Both the position numbers and the translations under genes were made by a program. A DNA stretch of 64,000 nt from assembly GCA_033558025.1 (NCBI GenBank), contig JAUCEF010000004.1, positions 1,612,001-1,676,000 of the forward strand. Direction: 5' to 3'. A model generated the notes under the pieces. That model saw nothing but the letters and a program-made list of their open reading frames with translations. It was not told the origin of the DNA and did not search any database. Below are positions 10,568 to 21,352 of the stretch, in pieces (positions within the stretch are counted from its first letter, which is position 1; each line of letters opens with the position of its first letter). This DNA is from Phytophthora sp. 'mugwort' (lineage: Eukaryota > Oomycota > Peronosporomycetes > Peronosporales > Peronosporaceae).

Positions 10568-12090
10568 CAGATACCGCTTAGCCTTTTGAACAGTACCACT
10601 TTTGCTGGTTCTTAGAGGTTATAGGATTTGTTCAAGAAATGTGGTATTGCAGTATTGCAGTGATTTGAACTTAGATTAGGATATCGCGCAGGTGAACGCT
10701 TGTACGTCGCTCAGGCGCCTCCGCATACTGTTCATCAAACACGATACCGGACTTCCGACAACAATTCGCAATGGTCTTCCTTCTTCATGCTTGTCCACAT
10801 CTCTCGCACCCACTGTATCGCCTGTAGCTGATCTACGTAATAAACCGTCTTCCCAGCGATCTTCTTCTCGGGCCTTATTGGAACCGCACGATACATGGCT
10901 AGCCGGTTAAGATTGTTGCGATAGCCACATTTCAATGCGGCAACGATTCCTGCGTCCTTGGACTGGAGGTGTGAAGTCGTGTTGGGGGGAAGCTTCTGAA
11001 CTGTGATGTTCGTGAGCTCTCCGCCATCATCCAGCTCGTGTGACGACGCGTTGTCGAGCAGCAGAAGAATCTACCGGTCCACCCTCCGCATACCGGCGTC
11101 GAACTCTCGCACCCATTCAGTGTAGAGGTTCATCGTCATCCATGCCTTTTTGTTGTTCTTGTAGTAGTAACCGAGCTGGAAGCCTTCCTTTCCTCTGAAG
11201 CAGAGAGGCTTCTTTGCTCTGCCAATGAAGAAAACATCACGCTTCTCCGTGCCATCTGCATTGGCAGTCAAAGCAAGCGTGATGCGAGTCTTGTCCTTCT
11301 TCAGTCCCGACGTTTTCGACGTGCAAATACTGCGAGCCGCAGCTGTTCGATAGAGCAGCCCGGTCTCATCCATATTCTAAATGTCACGGAGCGCAAAGTG
11401 TCTCGTCACATCCTGCATTGCCATGCGCCCCTCCACAATATCCTCGGGGCTCACGGATGCAGCTTCACCATGCAGTTGGCGGAATCGGAGATCGTGGCGC
11501 TTCATGAAGCCTGTCAGCCAGCCGTCGGAAAGCTTAAGTAGAGGGGGGGGGCAGGCTAGCTAGGATATCCTTCGCTTGTTCGGTGATGAAGCCGCGTGAC
11601 AGTCGCACATGTTCTTGCTCCATTTGCTGGAGGAATACCTCCAGCCGCTCTTCGAGTTGCGGGTACCGAAGGTTCAGTGCATGGCCTTTGACTGTCTTCG
11701 ACGTGCTGAGTTTGAGCTCGATGTCTTCAGCCTTGCGGAGTATGTTCAGGATAGTTGATCGGGAGGGAGCTCGCGACAGCGAGAAGGTTTACTGGGACCA
11801 ACGCACCAGTTCGGAGAGCGAAAAGGCTGGACGTGAGCGACGCTGCTCGAGGATGACCGCCCCCTTTTGCTCCACTGTCATCCACTTGCCCTTGGTTCGT
11901 ATGGTTCGTATAGCTGCCGCCGCCATGGTGTTTGTGCGCTGCCAGAATGCTTGGATTTTGGGCGGGGCTTTTGGAATTCGACCTGAGGACGATGGGGGAA
12001 CGATGTACCTTTTCAATAATGATTTTGGCGATCTAACAGTTAGTAAAAGGTATTGTTTGATCGTGTGTTCAAAAGGCTCAGCGGTATCTG
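10568..12090 (-). mobile_element. Pogo/CENP-B-type DNA transposon with TIRs and TA target duplication
   Basis: The element begins CAGATACCGCTTAGCC at 10568 and ends with the inverted copy ...GGCTCAGCGGTATCTG at 12090. The inverted repeat extends about 26 bp with one mismatch. It is flanked by TA at 10566-10567 and TA at 12091-12092, the target duplication expected for the Tc1/mariner/pogo superfamily. Size is 1523 bp. Inside, on the minus strand, is a DDE_1/CENP-B transposase with nonsense mutations. Removing the element plus one TA joins the surrounding membrane-protein pseudogene in an open frame, so it inserted into that gene copy. Confidence 0.88.
10689..11926 (-). pseudogene. Pogo/CENP-B-like DDE transposase, inactive
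   Basis: The minus-strand start is near 11926 (MAAAAIRTIRTKGKWMTVEQ), an N-terminal helix-turn-helix of CENP-B type. The catalytic domain has DETGLLYRTAA (first Asp), then NADGTEKRDVFFIGRAKKPL and AWMTMNLYTEWVREFDAGM, then LLLLDNASSHELDD (second Asp, about 11060) and QSKDAGIVAALKCGY (third Asp, about 10960). The DDD triad is intact. A TAG separates VDR from ILLLLDNAS, another stop precedes NMDETG, and a G9 run at 11543-11551 sits at a frame break. The protein is therefore dead, but the family assignment is secure. Confidence 0.85.
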
Positions 12091-12720
12091 TACTAATTCC
12101 ACTGTGGTTGTACCATTTCGTAAACTTTCCAGCGAATTATCGATTGATAAGGTTTCGACTTCGACACAGCGCAAGGTTCGCTGTACGCGACTCAGTAACT
12201 TGATCCACCCGCATCCAGAAACCAATGAGTTATTCAGTCTGACTATCACAGCAAATGTAGAGGAAAGTCGACCGAGACGTACGAGAACTTCCAATCTGCG
12301 TCTATTCATAGTCCAGCCGGCGATTTTAGGCTCGAGGTTTTCTTCACGATGGAATTTTTGGTGATCACCGCCTACTTGGAAGCTGTGATTCCATTTTTAT
12401 ACCATTTACATTTTATCATGACGCATCTTCCAAGTGCTCCGTATCACAACAAGATGAAAGGTGTTACCGGTGACAATGTCGACCCCACCGTCTTCCTAGT
12501 CTTTGTCTTTGAATTACTGCAGGTCGCTTCATTTTGGATGTTCACGACAGTACTAAAGCGCAATTGTGGAATGCAGGCTTTGTATCAACTCGCCTTCGTA
12601 CTCGAGACGCAAAGGACATTGATTCAGGGCGAACTCATGACCTGGATTGTAATCACATTGTGTTTTCGCGTCGTCCATTTCGGTTCCGATTTTACCTTCA
12701 AATTTTGGCGGGACTAAGCT

Positions 12721-13009
12721 ACAACATCTAACTGGAAGAGTATCACAAGTGTCGTCTTTCCATAAAAATAAAACGAGTAGTCTAAGAACCTATGCTAGAA
12801 TCACGTCAAATGAAGAGGTAAGGTTTCCCAAAAATTGGAAGCTCGGCCAACTATGTAAACAAAACAAAAGTCACTCCATGCACGAGGAAGCTCAGAATTC
12901 TCAGGACTTTATATCTTGAATCGTATTTGGATCGCAATAATATCATTTTTGCCCAAGTCGCTGAAGACGAAGTATTTCACAAAGTGCAGCCTGGGAGAGA
13001 ATTAAATAC
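12721..13009. other. Spacer without recognised gene
   Basis: AT-rich sequence after the membrane-protein pseudogene. I see no coding signature, repeat pair or RNA gene in it. Confidence 0.4.
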
Positions 13010-13417
13010 TTAAGAAAATCCAGTGAGCGACTCCATGAGAAACATGTTCTGGATGGATTTGACGCGGGTGATAGCGACGTAGAAGGAGATGCGTCGAGGT
13101 TGGCGCCTTTCTGGTGTCGGAGCGATCCAATCACCACTATGTTCACGGTAAGGCCTTGCCAGCTTTTCAGTAGTTAGAGGAAAAGCCGGAACGCGTGGCA
13201 CCTTTGAAACGCTAAAACTGTTTGCGGCAACCACCGCCAAGATGGCTATCAATACGTATCGTATCCACAGGGACCCAAGATAGCGCCAACTGACAACTTT
13301 AGTACATTGAAAGTAAATGGTTTTACGTCGTGCGTAGTTTTCTAGTGCCGACAGGAACACTATCTTAACTGAAGGTAGCTGAAGGAGGAAAATCGATACA
13401 CAATCTGATTGGCTCAC
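13010..13417 (-). pseudogene. Membrane-protein gene remnant, copy 1 of a pair
   Basis: A minus-strand open stretch contains ALENYARRKTIYFQ followed by VVSWRYLGSLWIRYVLIAIL, a hydrophobic span. Nearly the same block (VVSWRYLGSMWMQSVLEVIL) occurs at about 17240-17130, so both are remnants of one family. ALENYARR also resembles ALENYTRR near the N-terminus of the intact protein at 19360, which suggests a distant link to that family. There is no complete gene structure here. Confidence 0.5.
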
Positions 13418-13559
13418 AAAACTTTCTCACCTACCAACTCGCAATACGATTGAAGAGATTGGGCGTCGGAACTTTGCAACTTGCTGGAATTTCTGGGTAG
13501 CGAGCCATTCTCCAGATATCCCAGCAACGCTCATTCATGCCCCCGACGGAATGGATCTC

Positions 13560-16500
13560 GACGTCGATAGCGTTGACTTCAGGTAAGTACTCAGCTTCCT
13601 CAAAAAGGAGGGATGGAAGACTGCTCCGTCACGTGGTCTGAACTACGGGTAAGTGGTATATACATGAGCTTACGAGGGGGCCTGCACTAACTGCTATATG
13701 ATAGGTACGACTATATCAGATCTGGTCGCAGTCGACGGGCTGGGGAGCGTGGCGTTGACTACTTCACGGGCGAGGGAGAGCTGCTAAAGTGTATCCAGTC
13801 AGAAAAAGCGCTGTGCGATCGCGTGTTTCCTCCAGTCGCCCTTGCTCAGCCTGACGCGCCCGTCACTCGAAGTAAGTATTTTGTATCAAGTGTTATTGAT
13901 ACAATTCTCTGACGAATTTTATTTTGTTACAGAGCGAAAACGTCATGTAGCCGTAGTGGCTAGTAATATAGCAACAAGTCCCCCGTTAACTGCTCCATCA
14001 TTCTCCAGACGCCAGTTTCTCGGCCGTCGTTCCCGTGCAGCTCGGCAGCTGTAAACAACTCCAGAATACGACCGCAGACCTGGGACTCCTCAGCTACCTC
14101 GTGCTGCTCTGGAACCCCAAACAGTGATCGTAGATTCTCGCAGTCCCTCGCAACAGGCGAGCAGTGATATCAGTGTTGAAACTGCCGACGAGTCCGGCGT
14201 AATCAGCGACGATCAGAGACCTGACGCCGGCGAAAGGACAGTGTACGGTAGCTCACAACCATTTTCCCGTCCAACGCATGAGGATCCTGCACAACACGGG
14301 CGATTTGACTACGCGCACAGGCTGGATCCGAATCTGATGGAGGCTGCAGGTGATTGCTGTTTGGTTTCAGACGATGAAGTTATCGATGATGCGAATAACG
14401 ATGTATTCGACGACAGAGGAAACTCTCGTGAAGACGATGAGAGCGCCGCGAAGGAGCACGGCATCATACCGGTGCGAGTTGCAGAAAAATGAATCGAAGT
14501 CTGACAGTGATAAAGACGCGCTGCAAGTGGCGAGTGGCATGGATTTGGCTGACAGCGGTAGCAGCGATGAGTCGGATAGTCAAAGCAGCGAGCTACCAGA
14601 TGATGGCGAGCCTTCTGAGTATGAACTTCCTGGACGTTTAACAACACCACACCCTGAATTTGAGAACTGCATTCAACGTATCAACTACGCGAAAATTACG
14701 ATGTAGTACTTCGCTATGATATACTATTTGTTATGTTCTTAGAGTGCTCTACAGTGTTTGGTAAAGCGGAGTTAGTGCAATGAAGGATCATGGGTGGAAA
14801 ATGTGCCGGCAAAACGCTGTGCGTCCTGTTGAAGTGGAGCATGCCATATATGATATCTACGACGGCTACTACGGACCCAGTGATGACATTATGACGTGTA
14901 AAGATAACCCGCTGGAAGTGTTCATGTATTTCTTGCCACACCGATTTTGTCAGCACGTTGCATCCGCCACGCATACATACTGCGGACAAACGCTTGCAAA
15001 GCGCGTGGAGAAGATCTATCAGAGCCAACGACGACCTGATAGCGCACAGGCCCCGCAACCGAGAGAGGAAATTCGAGAAAGGCTTCGTAGATTCGCCAAA
15101 ATCCAGCCGGTGGAGCTACTACATTGGGTTGGACTTCTTGTTGCTCGTGCGATTGCTCCCAAAAAGCGCATCGCAGATCACTGCGCGCTGAGCCTGGAGT
15201 TATTTGTGGCAATTTTGGAGATGTGATGTTGTGCGATCGCTTCAAGAGTGTGACACGGTTTCTTCATTTCGCTGGCAATAGAGACCCCAATGCTGCGCTT
15301 GATCGGGCTGGAAGATACGCCCGGTGTTAGCTACACTGGAGAGAACGTTCAAAGCCGAATATATTCTCAGCTCGAAGATATCTATCGATGAAGGGATGCT
15401 CCCCTCTCGGAATCGCCACAACCCCACGAGGACGTACATCAAAGATAAGCGCACAAGTGGGGCTCGAAGTGCGTTCTCACGTTCTGTGCGACCACCGGAT
15501 ACTGTGTCAGGCACTGTATTGTATGCCTTGTAGAGGTGTAATTATAACTACTAAGGCCTGTGGGATATATACAGGGCGGAACTAGATGTTGGTAAGAAAG
15601 GCCAGTCAATACGTAATGCTGCAGCTAATGACAACAAGAATGGTCCAGCTGCCGTACTCCGAAACCTGTTGTGCATATCCGATGGTAAACCGTACGAAGG
15701 AAGGCGCGTTGTTGTTGCTGACAGGTATTCTACCTCAATACCACTCACAGAGCAGCTTCGAAAGATGGGTTTCAACTACTGCGGCACATTCCAAACAAAT
15801 AAGCAAGGATGGTGTCAAAGGTGCAGTTCGACTTCAAGAAGCGACCGGCTAGCGTTCGGAGAGGAACACTCAAGATGGCTACGGCGAAGAGTGATCCAGG
15901 CTTGGTTGCTTTAGGATGGGTTGATAACCGACCTGCTAGAGGAGAGAGAAGGACAGATCGATATCGAAACTGAAGTGCCCCAGACTGGTGTTGGAGTACC
16001 AGACATACATGAACGGCGTTGATAGGCATGCCCAGCTGCGGCTGCAAGCCTGCTCGCTTCAGTTGAGTACAGAGTAAGTATGCAATATCCTGCCTGATCT
16101 AAACGGTCCGTCTTACTGACATTTGCTTTTGCTTGAAATGTTGCTGCTATGTAGGCTGCAAAAATACTACCATTCCCTTTTTCTAGGACTTCTAGACACG
16201 GCAGTTGTCAGCGCATATATTGTACAGTGCTGGGTGCGTGAGAAGAAGTCTCGGCAAAGCGATCAACGCATTTCGAGTTTATGTCCAAGCTGCACGAGCA
16301 GCTCATCCAAGTTGTGGAAAGTGACTTCACGTCAACGACCCCACGGCGATCTGCTCGTCTAATCGCATCGACAGCATAGCCTTACGCCACCACAGGAGCA
16401 CGAGCAGGTTCAGGTCACCGACACACGCATTAACAACGGGGTGGATCGTCTGAGGCAGCGTCAGTGCCGAGTGTGCGCTGTGCTTGCGCACGAAGAAGGG

Positions 16501-16665
16501 AAGCCCCGGGCAGGTACGACAACCTGGTACTGTACGAAGTGCTCGGCGCATTAAAGAGGACTCAACTTCATGTGCAACAAGATCCGCAACCATCCTTCGC
16601 ATCCTGGACTGACCTGTTACAGATCTGCCGTTTAGTTTGGAACAACGGTAAGTTCGCTCCATCTA
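13560..16665 (+). mobile_element. piggyBac-like transposable element, intron-containing transposase, inactive
   Basis: Plus-strand parts, in order: an N-terminal domain (VLSFLKKEGWKTAPSRGLNY ... GVDYFTGEGELLKC, 13590-13790) split by a 57-nt GT-AG intron, a second intron at about 13871-13931, and an acidic region (14124-14700). The transposase core (14780-15900) shows EYILSSKISIDEGMLPSRNR, DGKPYEGRRVVVADRYSTSI and FNYCGTFQTNKQGWC. The third catalytic region is NGVDRHAQLRLQ (about 16015), followed by an intron, KYYHSLFLGLLDTAVVSAYI and FMSKLHEQLIQVV. A C-terminal cysteine-rich finger (CRVCAVLAHEEGKP ... WYCTKCSAH, 16461-16550) closes it. Stops and frameshifts occur throughout (for example 14052 and 15328). 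TTAA-flanked TIRs were not found. Confidence 0.82.
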
Positions 16666-16990
16666 ATGCGAGCGTGCGAGACAGAGAGCTACGAAAGTCA
16701 TACATATAGAGGACAATCAAATGCTGCTGTTAGTTGATAGGCTCTTGTTGTAGTGATATCAAACTATAACATGACCTACGCCAGCTCGTCGTTTGGGTTT
16801 CTCTGATGTACATCAGCGGCGTCCTCCTGCGGCTGACGAGCAAGTACTTGCTACTTTCCGCTCAACTTTCTCGATAGTGGTACGATAGGATTACTTATGG
16901 TTTCTTGCAAGGAAAATAGCTGGGGAAGTCCCCAACAAAGCGAACAGAGAATTGGCAAGCTTGACTTGATTTGACTATCCGATACTCAGC
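16666..16990. other. Spacer downstream of the piggyBac-like element
   Basis: No gene or obvious repeat seen. The right terminus of the piggyBac-like element probably lies here, but I could not locate a TTAA-flanked inverted repeat. Confidence 0.35.
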
Positions 16991-17290
16991 TCTATATAAA
17001 ATATCCCGTTCGAGACGGTTTAATAGCCCTGTCAGGAGCCGCCTTCAATGAGTTAAGTCTGCAACCTACAAGAACACCAACACTGAGTAGCGCTTTAAGG
17101 ATCCGCCCCAATGTGGATCCGTTTGCAGCGGGCGTAAGCGCAACCACCACAACCGTCGTCAAGATAACCTCCAATACGCTTTGCATCCACATCGACCCAA
17201 GATAGCGCCAACTAACAACTTCTACTGCATGGAAGGGAACATACTTTCACGTCTTTCTTAGCCGACACGGACACTATGTTCACCATCGCT
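16991..17290 (-). pseudogene. Membrane-protein gene remnant, copy 2 of a pair
   Basis: The minus-strand reading VVSWRYLGSMWMQSVLEVIL, followed by a Val/Ala/Thr-rich hydrophobic stretch, parallels the fragment at 13010-13417. DNA identity is also visible: GACCCAAGATAGCGCCAACT occurs at 17192-17211 and 13271-13290. The two copies flank the piggyBac-like element in the same orientation, so a segmental duplication or insertion into a tandem pair is possible. Confidence 0.5.
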
Positions 17291-17939
17291 ACCTTCGTAT
17301 AACACGTGCTCTAACCATTTGTTAATATATTACGTACTTAGAGTGATGGGCTGACGACACAGGCAACATACACATAATGTATGTTTCGGATTACTTCCTG
17401 TATCGTTAACGGTACTTGGCTCATTTAAATTTAGTATACAACCTCTTTTAACTAGTATGTGAACTGTGAAATAATTTACCAGATATTCTTGTTTTGGAAA
17501 ATCATCCACTGCGATCCTGTCTTAGCTTTGAAATAAATTTCAGAGAATTCCAGCGCTACCGAAAATATGTTAAAGGAAAGACATAGTCAAATATACTTAG
17601 TTTTAACCTTTATGAATAACGGTGTCACAGCAGTTCAGATAGATAAGATGTTAGTTGCAATTCCATTGTCATCCAAAACGCATAATGCGCCTTTGTGCTT
17701 GTAACGCGCCTCGAAAGTTGTGGCCGACGTTTGGCTCATCACAAGCACGAAACTACGCGTGGAATTACAATAATTGCACTGAGGAGAAAAATGGTGGGCA
17801 TCATCGGTTTTGGCTCCACATATTAAAAACAAAAGCACCTACAGAAATTGTAAAACTTGGGAAGAACCATGTAGCATAACTTAATACGCCTGTAGACAGA
17901 CACCCGTCAATAGGAAAACATTCTTTCCTTCCGTACCGC
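17291..17939. other. Gene-free stretch before the gene island
   Basis: AT-rich, with short open stretches only. Nothing recognisable was seen. It includes the 3' flank of the minus-strand Cys/His repeat gene that ends at 17940. Confidence 0.4.
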
Positions 17940-18951
17940 TTACATCTCTCCAGGTAGCAGCAAAACCTTCACGTGCTTCATGCACATGCCGTCACGCTGC
18001 GCCCACTTCCCACATTCGACGATGCAGCATTTAATTCCACCGCCGTGTTGGCGGCAAAGTCTCTTCAAATGAGCTTTCTTGTTGCAGTCCACCACGCTGC
18101 ACGGACGTCCACCACCATGCAATTTGCATTTGCCATAACTCTGCGACGCTCGTGTGCATCCGATTTCTTGGCATCGTGACCCGCCTCCATGACGAATGCA
18201 GCGTCCGCGACTCTGGACGCTCTTTTCGCAGCCTGGACTCGAGCACCGCTTTGAGCCTCCGTGACGCTTACACAGACCTAAAGCTCGTGCTTGGCTCTTG
18301 CATCCTTCCTCGCAGCACAATCTGCGGCGTTCCGGGGAGATCTTTGGCACTTCCATTGATGCCACTAAAGGTTGTTGTAGCGGCGGACTGAAGCTTAGTG
18401 GCAGTGGCGATAGCGTGTTGTGTACGGCTGGAAAACCCGCTAGTAGGTACACAAAAAAGATAATTTATCACTACTTTAAGTAAAAACAATTCATAAGAAA
18501 TATCAACCTTACCTTGGAATTGGTACTCCATAACTGGTCGAAAATCCGACTGCGAGAGCGGCAATGGTGCATACAAATCGGCTGTAAATTGTGGTTGGAC
18601 CTGTTCATGTTGTATCTGTTGCAGTTGCTGCTGATTCGCCCCAAGAAACGTCGTTTCTGAACACGATTCAGTCTGCGAGCGTAAGAATTGTCGTAACTCC
18701 GCTGTATCTTCTAGCTGAGGCAAGCTCAAGGGCTGACTCAGCATCGCTCCATCGCCATTGAACATGATCGCAGACTCGTTCTTGTAAGTGGGAAGAGAGG
18801 AAGATGGTGTCGAGCCTTGCAAAGAGAACTGGGTGTTGTCAGGTAAGAGTGTTGCGTCCTGCTGCCGAGTTTCGTACGTTTTCTCTTCTTCCACATACTC
18901 ACACAGCGGGTGGCTTGGGAAGTGATAATCAGGAGGACTATTCCACTCCAT
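17940..18951 (-). CDS. Cys/His (HGG) tandem-repeat protein, WRKY19-like zinc-binding repeats
   Basis: Two exons (18951-18513 and 18439-17940) flank a 73-nt intron (GTAAGG...CTAG) and give 312 residues. The N-terminal half is low complexity, rich in Ser, Gln and Leu (QQQLQQIQHEQVQPQ), and resembles an activation or disordered region. Residues about 188-305 hold five tandem repeats of the form CX4C...GXCXXHGG, for example CEEGCKSQARALGLCKRHGG and CTRASQSYGKCKLHGG. In the last repeat the HGG is HVK. Such repeats are common in oomycete proteins annotated after plant WRKY19; they probably bind zinc. The role is unproven: nucleic-acid binding or regulation is inferred. The ATG at 18951 is the first in frame. 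The gene is divergent from the membrane-protein gene at 19360. Confidence 0.85.
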
Positions 18952-19359
18952 AACACAAAACACTGGTGGACGAGACGTCGATGCTCCTTCCCAGCTCCTA
19001 AGTGAAAGAATAGAACAAGAGGGGGTCTTCCTGGTCGTGAAATCGCTTTAAATTCAAGACGGTCGATGCCTTTCCCAGAAAACTCGCAAAAAAGGTGAAA
19101 GAAAGAAGCAGACTTGCCAAATTATATTTTTTAATTGTTTGTTCTTATTGTTTTACCTAAAGTATCAGTTTGGCCTTTTGACGGTACGTCAAAGTATAAT
19201 GATAAGTTTATTCTTCTCAGCAAGTATAGATATCGGTTAAAAAAATAGACCCTATCGTTACCCTCACGCATTTCGTACATTAAAGGGAGGGTGTGTATTT
19301 GTGGATGACACGCGACACAATCACCAGCGTCGAGGTGATTGCAAAGAACTCAAGGTGAA
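18952..19359. promoter_or_regulatory. Divergent promoter region
   Basis: This 408-bp AT-rich region separates two divergent starts (18951 minus, 19360 plus) and must hold both 5' regions. I did not identify a specific motif. Confidence 0.35.
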
Positions 19360-21084
19360 ATGGCTCCATCACAAAAATCTGGATGGACGAAGCTACTCGG
19401 AGCTTGGAATCGTCAGCAAGTGAGCTATTATGGAGGAAAGTATTCCATTGAACGAGTCTTCGCTCTGGAAAATTACACACGAAGAACATCATTAATCCGT
19501 GCGTTGGTCGTGTGCATTTGGACCCCACTGCCCGTGGCAGGGCTTGTCATTTGCCTCGAAGCTCTACCCCTGCAAGATCCACGCGATGGATGGCAAGCGA
19601 ATTATGGGTTCTGGATACGCGTTGCCGTCGTCGTCTTTCTAATTGCCTACACATCTACAAGACAAGCTGTGGATTTTATCGACGGCTTGAAGATCTCGGC
19701 GCGTCAACTCATCAATTTGTGTAGCGGGATTTCAATCCTTTTCACTGTTTGCACGGTCGTCATCTCGGCAAATGTTGTTTTCCCCTTACCGTTCCTCGTG
19801 TTGGTGCTGACGCCAGTGTACAACGTCATCCACATCATCCTCTTTCGAGTCATAATGGGCATTCAAATGTGTCGTCGATTAGTGGCACAACGTGGACAGC
19901 TCATCCAGTACATGAACTTCCTGCACGCTCTAATCTTGATGATGTTCGGATATCCAGCCTACGAAGTATTGTTCCGCTTTGTTCAAGGATCGCGCTACCA
20001 ACTCCCGGTGATCTTGTTGCTGCCTATGATAAAGGTGATTATTAAAAAAACTGTCTTGAAGTGTACGATGCACGTCCAAGATTTGACGCCGGAGTTGGTG
20101 ATCTTCACAGTCGACTTTTTCAATGCGATTTATGTTGCAACCTGTATGCAAAGTGCCACCTCTGCCAGTACCATCGTGGCAATTGCTGTCACAGATCTCT
20201 CTCAAACGATTTCCATGTTGTATGGTCTACACCGACGCACAAATGGCATCTTAGCGAGGTTTGACGGATCCCCTGACACCGTTGCGGAACGTGGAAATCT
20301 TCTTAGCGAGCTATGCGCTTTATGTCGAGACACTGATATTTTCGGGAAGCAGTCTCGTGTAGGGGTTAAAATTTTCTCGAGTTTCCCAGTCCGAATATCA
20401 GTAGAAGACGCAATTTTCCTGGAAACTTTGAATCTCGCGTCGAAAATACCTATAATTCCTGATATTTCATGCCCCAAGAAGACGAAGAAACTGGTTTTAG
20501 GTTGTTGCGGGAGCAACGCGGTTCGTCCTGATCTAGCAGAGAAGACCCAACCGACAGAGCATCCAAGTCCAATACATTCTGTCTCATTAACCGACGAGCC
20601 GCTGTTCCTCCAGCATTCTCTCGAGACTTTTTTCACGATCGAATGTCTTATTGTCACTGCCTACTTGGAAATAATCATTCCTTTTTTCTATCCCGCATAT
20701 ATTTTCGTGATGGTTTATCTTCCCAGCGCAAAATACCATTCCGAAATGGCTGGTGTCACACGCGAGAACGTCAGCTCTACGATTCTTCCCGTGTTCGTAT
20801 TGGGATTGTTACAACTTGTGTCAGTCTCGATGCTAGTGGCCGTGGTCAAGGGAAATTGCCGAGTACAGGCGCTCTACCAACTCGCGTTCGTGTTGGAATC
20901 ACGTATGTGGTCTATTCAGAGCAAGTTAATGGTTTGGATGTTAATTACACTGTCTTTTCGATTGGTACATTTCGGTAGGTATCTGCATTTGCAATATTTG
21001 TTTTAGAAAAAAACTGAGAACTTGCTTCTGGTGGCAGGCATCGACTTCACCTTCAAATTTGCTGGACTAGGGTGGGCTAATTAG
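19360..21084 (+). CDS. Polytopic membrane protein of an uncharacterised oomycete family
   Basis: Two exons (19360-20974, 21038-21084) flank a 63-nt GT-AG intron and give 553 residues. I do not recognise a named family. About nine or ten hydrophobic segments are visible, for example VRVAVVVFLIAY-type, INLCSGISILFTVCTVVISA and VFPLPFLVLVLTPVYNVIHI. A loop-rich centre contains LYGLHRRTNGIL, and the C-terminal part has ITAYLEIIIPFFY-like spans and VKGNCRVQALYQLAFVLESR. The splice restores the ending HFGIDFTFKFAGLGWAN, matching the broken paralogue at 9750-12720. There is no signal peptide; the N-terminus is basic and aromatic (SGWTKLLGAWNRQQ). A channel, transporter or receptor is possible but not shown. 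The upstream TTG at 19339 is not a start; the ATG at 19360 is used. Confidence 0.85.
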
Positions 21085-21352
21085 ATCATTATACCTGGAT
21101 GATGACCAGCACAAGATGGGTTCACCAGTTTTAGCAAGAAAAGGCGCAAGAAACATCTTGGTTACTTCACGTTTTCACTCCAGTTGTGTCGCCTCTGTTA
21201 GCTCCAGTCCCAAAGAGAATATACCCAAGCGTATACAAGTTCTCCGACAGCTTCAAGACAGCAAAATAAAACACTACAGTGAAAAACGCCTATCCCTCAA
21301 GAGACTTTTTTTTTCACGACAGTGACTAAATTTTGATCCCAGTTCGTCCTCT
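21085..21352. other. Convergent 3' intergenic region
   Basis: 268 bp between the stop codons of the membrane protein (plus) and the TPR protein (minus). No gene seen. It contains an AATAAAA at about 21264 that could serve as a plus-strand polyadenylation signal. Confidence 0.35.

Larger units (their letters stand above)
9750..12720 (+). pseudogene. Broken paralogue of the 19.4-kb multi-span membrane protein, split by a transposon
   Basis: Translated blocks match the intact gene at 19360-21084 in order: WIRVAIVAFAIAH near 9753, then PAYEVLFRFAEELRYQLL and DLTPEAVIFTVDFLNAIYVA (about 10097-10300) and FGKQSLTRVRIRSCFP (10457-10507). After a transposon (10568-12090) the match resumes with ITAYLEAVIPFLY, YQLAFVLETQ and VVHFGSDFTFKF (12361-12715). 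The N-terminal part is missing and there are stops and frameshifts (for example a TAG near 9790, and frame changes near 10050 and 12340). The last intron of the intact gene is absent at the homologous site (TTTCGGTTCCGATTTT, 12678-12693). The product, if any, would be non-functional. Confidence 0.85.
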
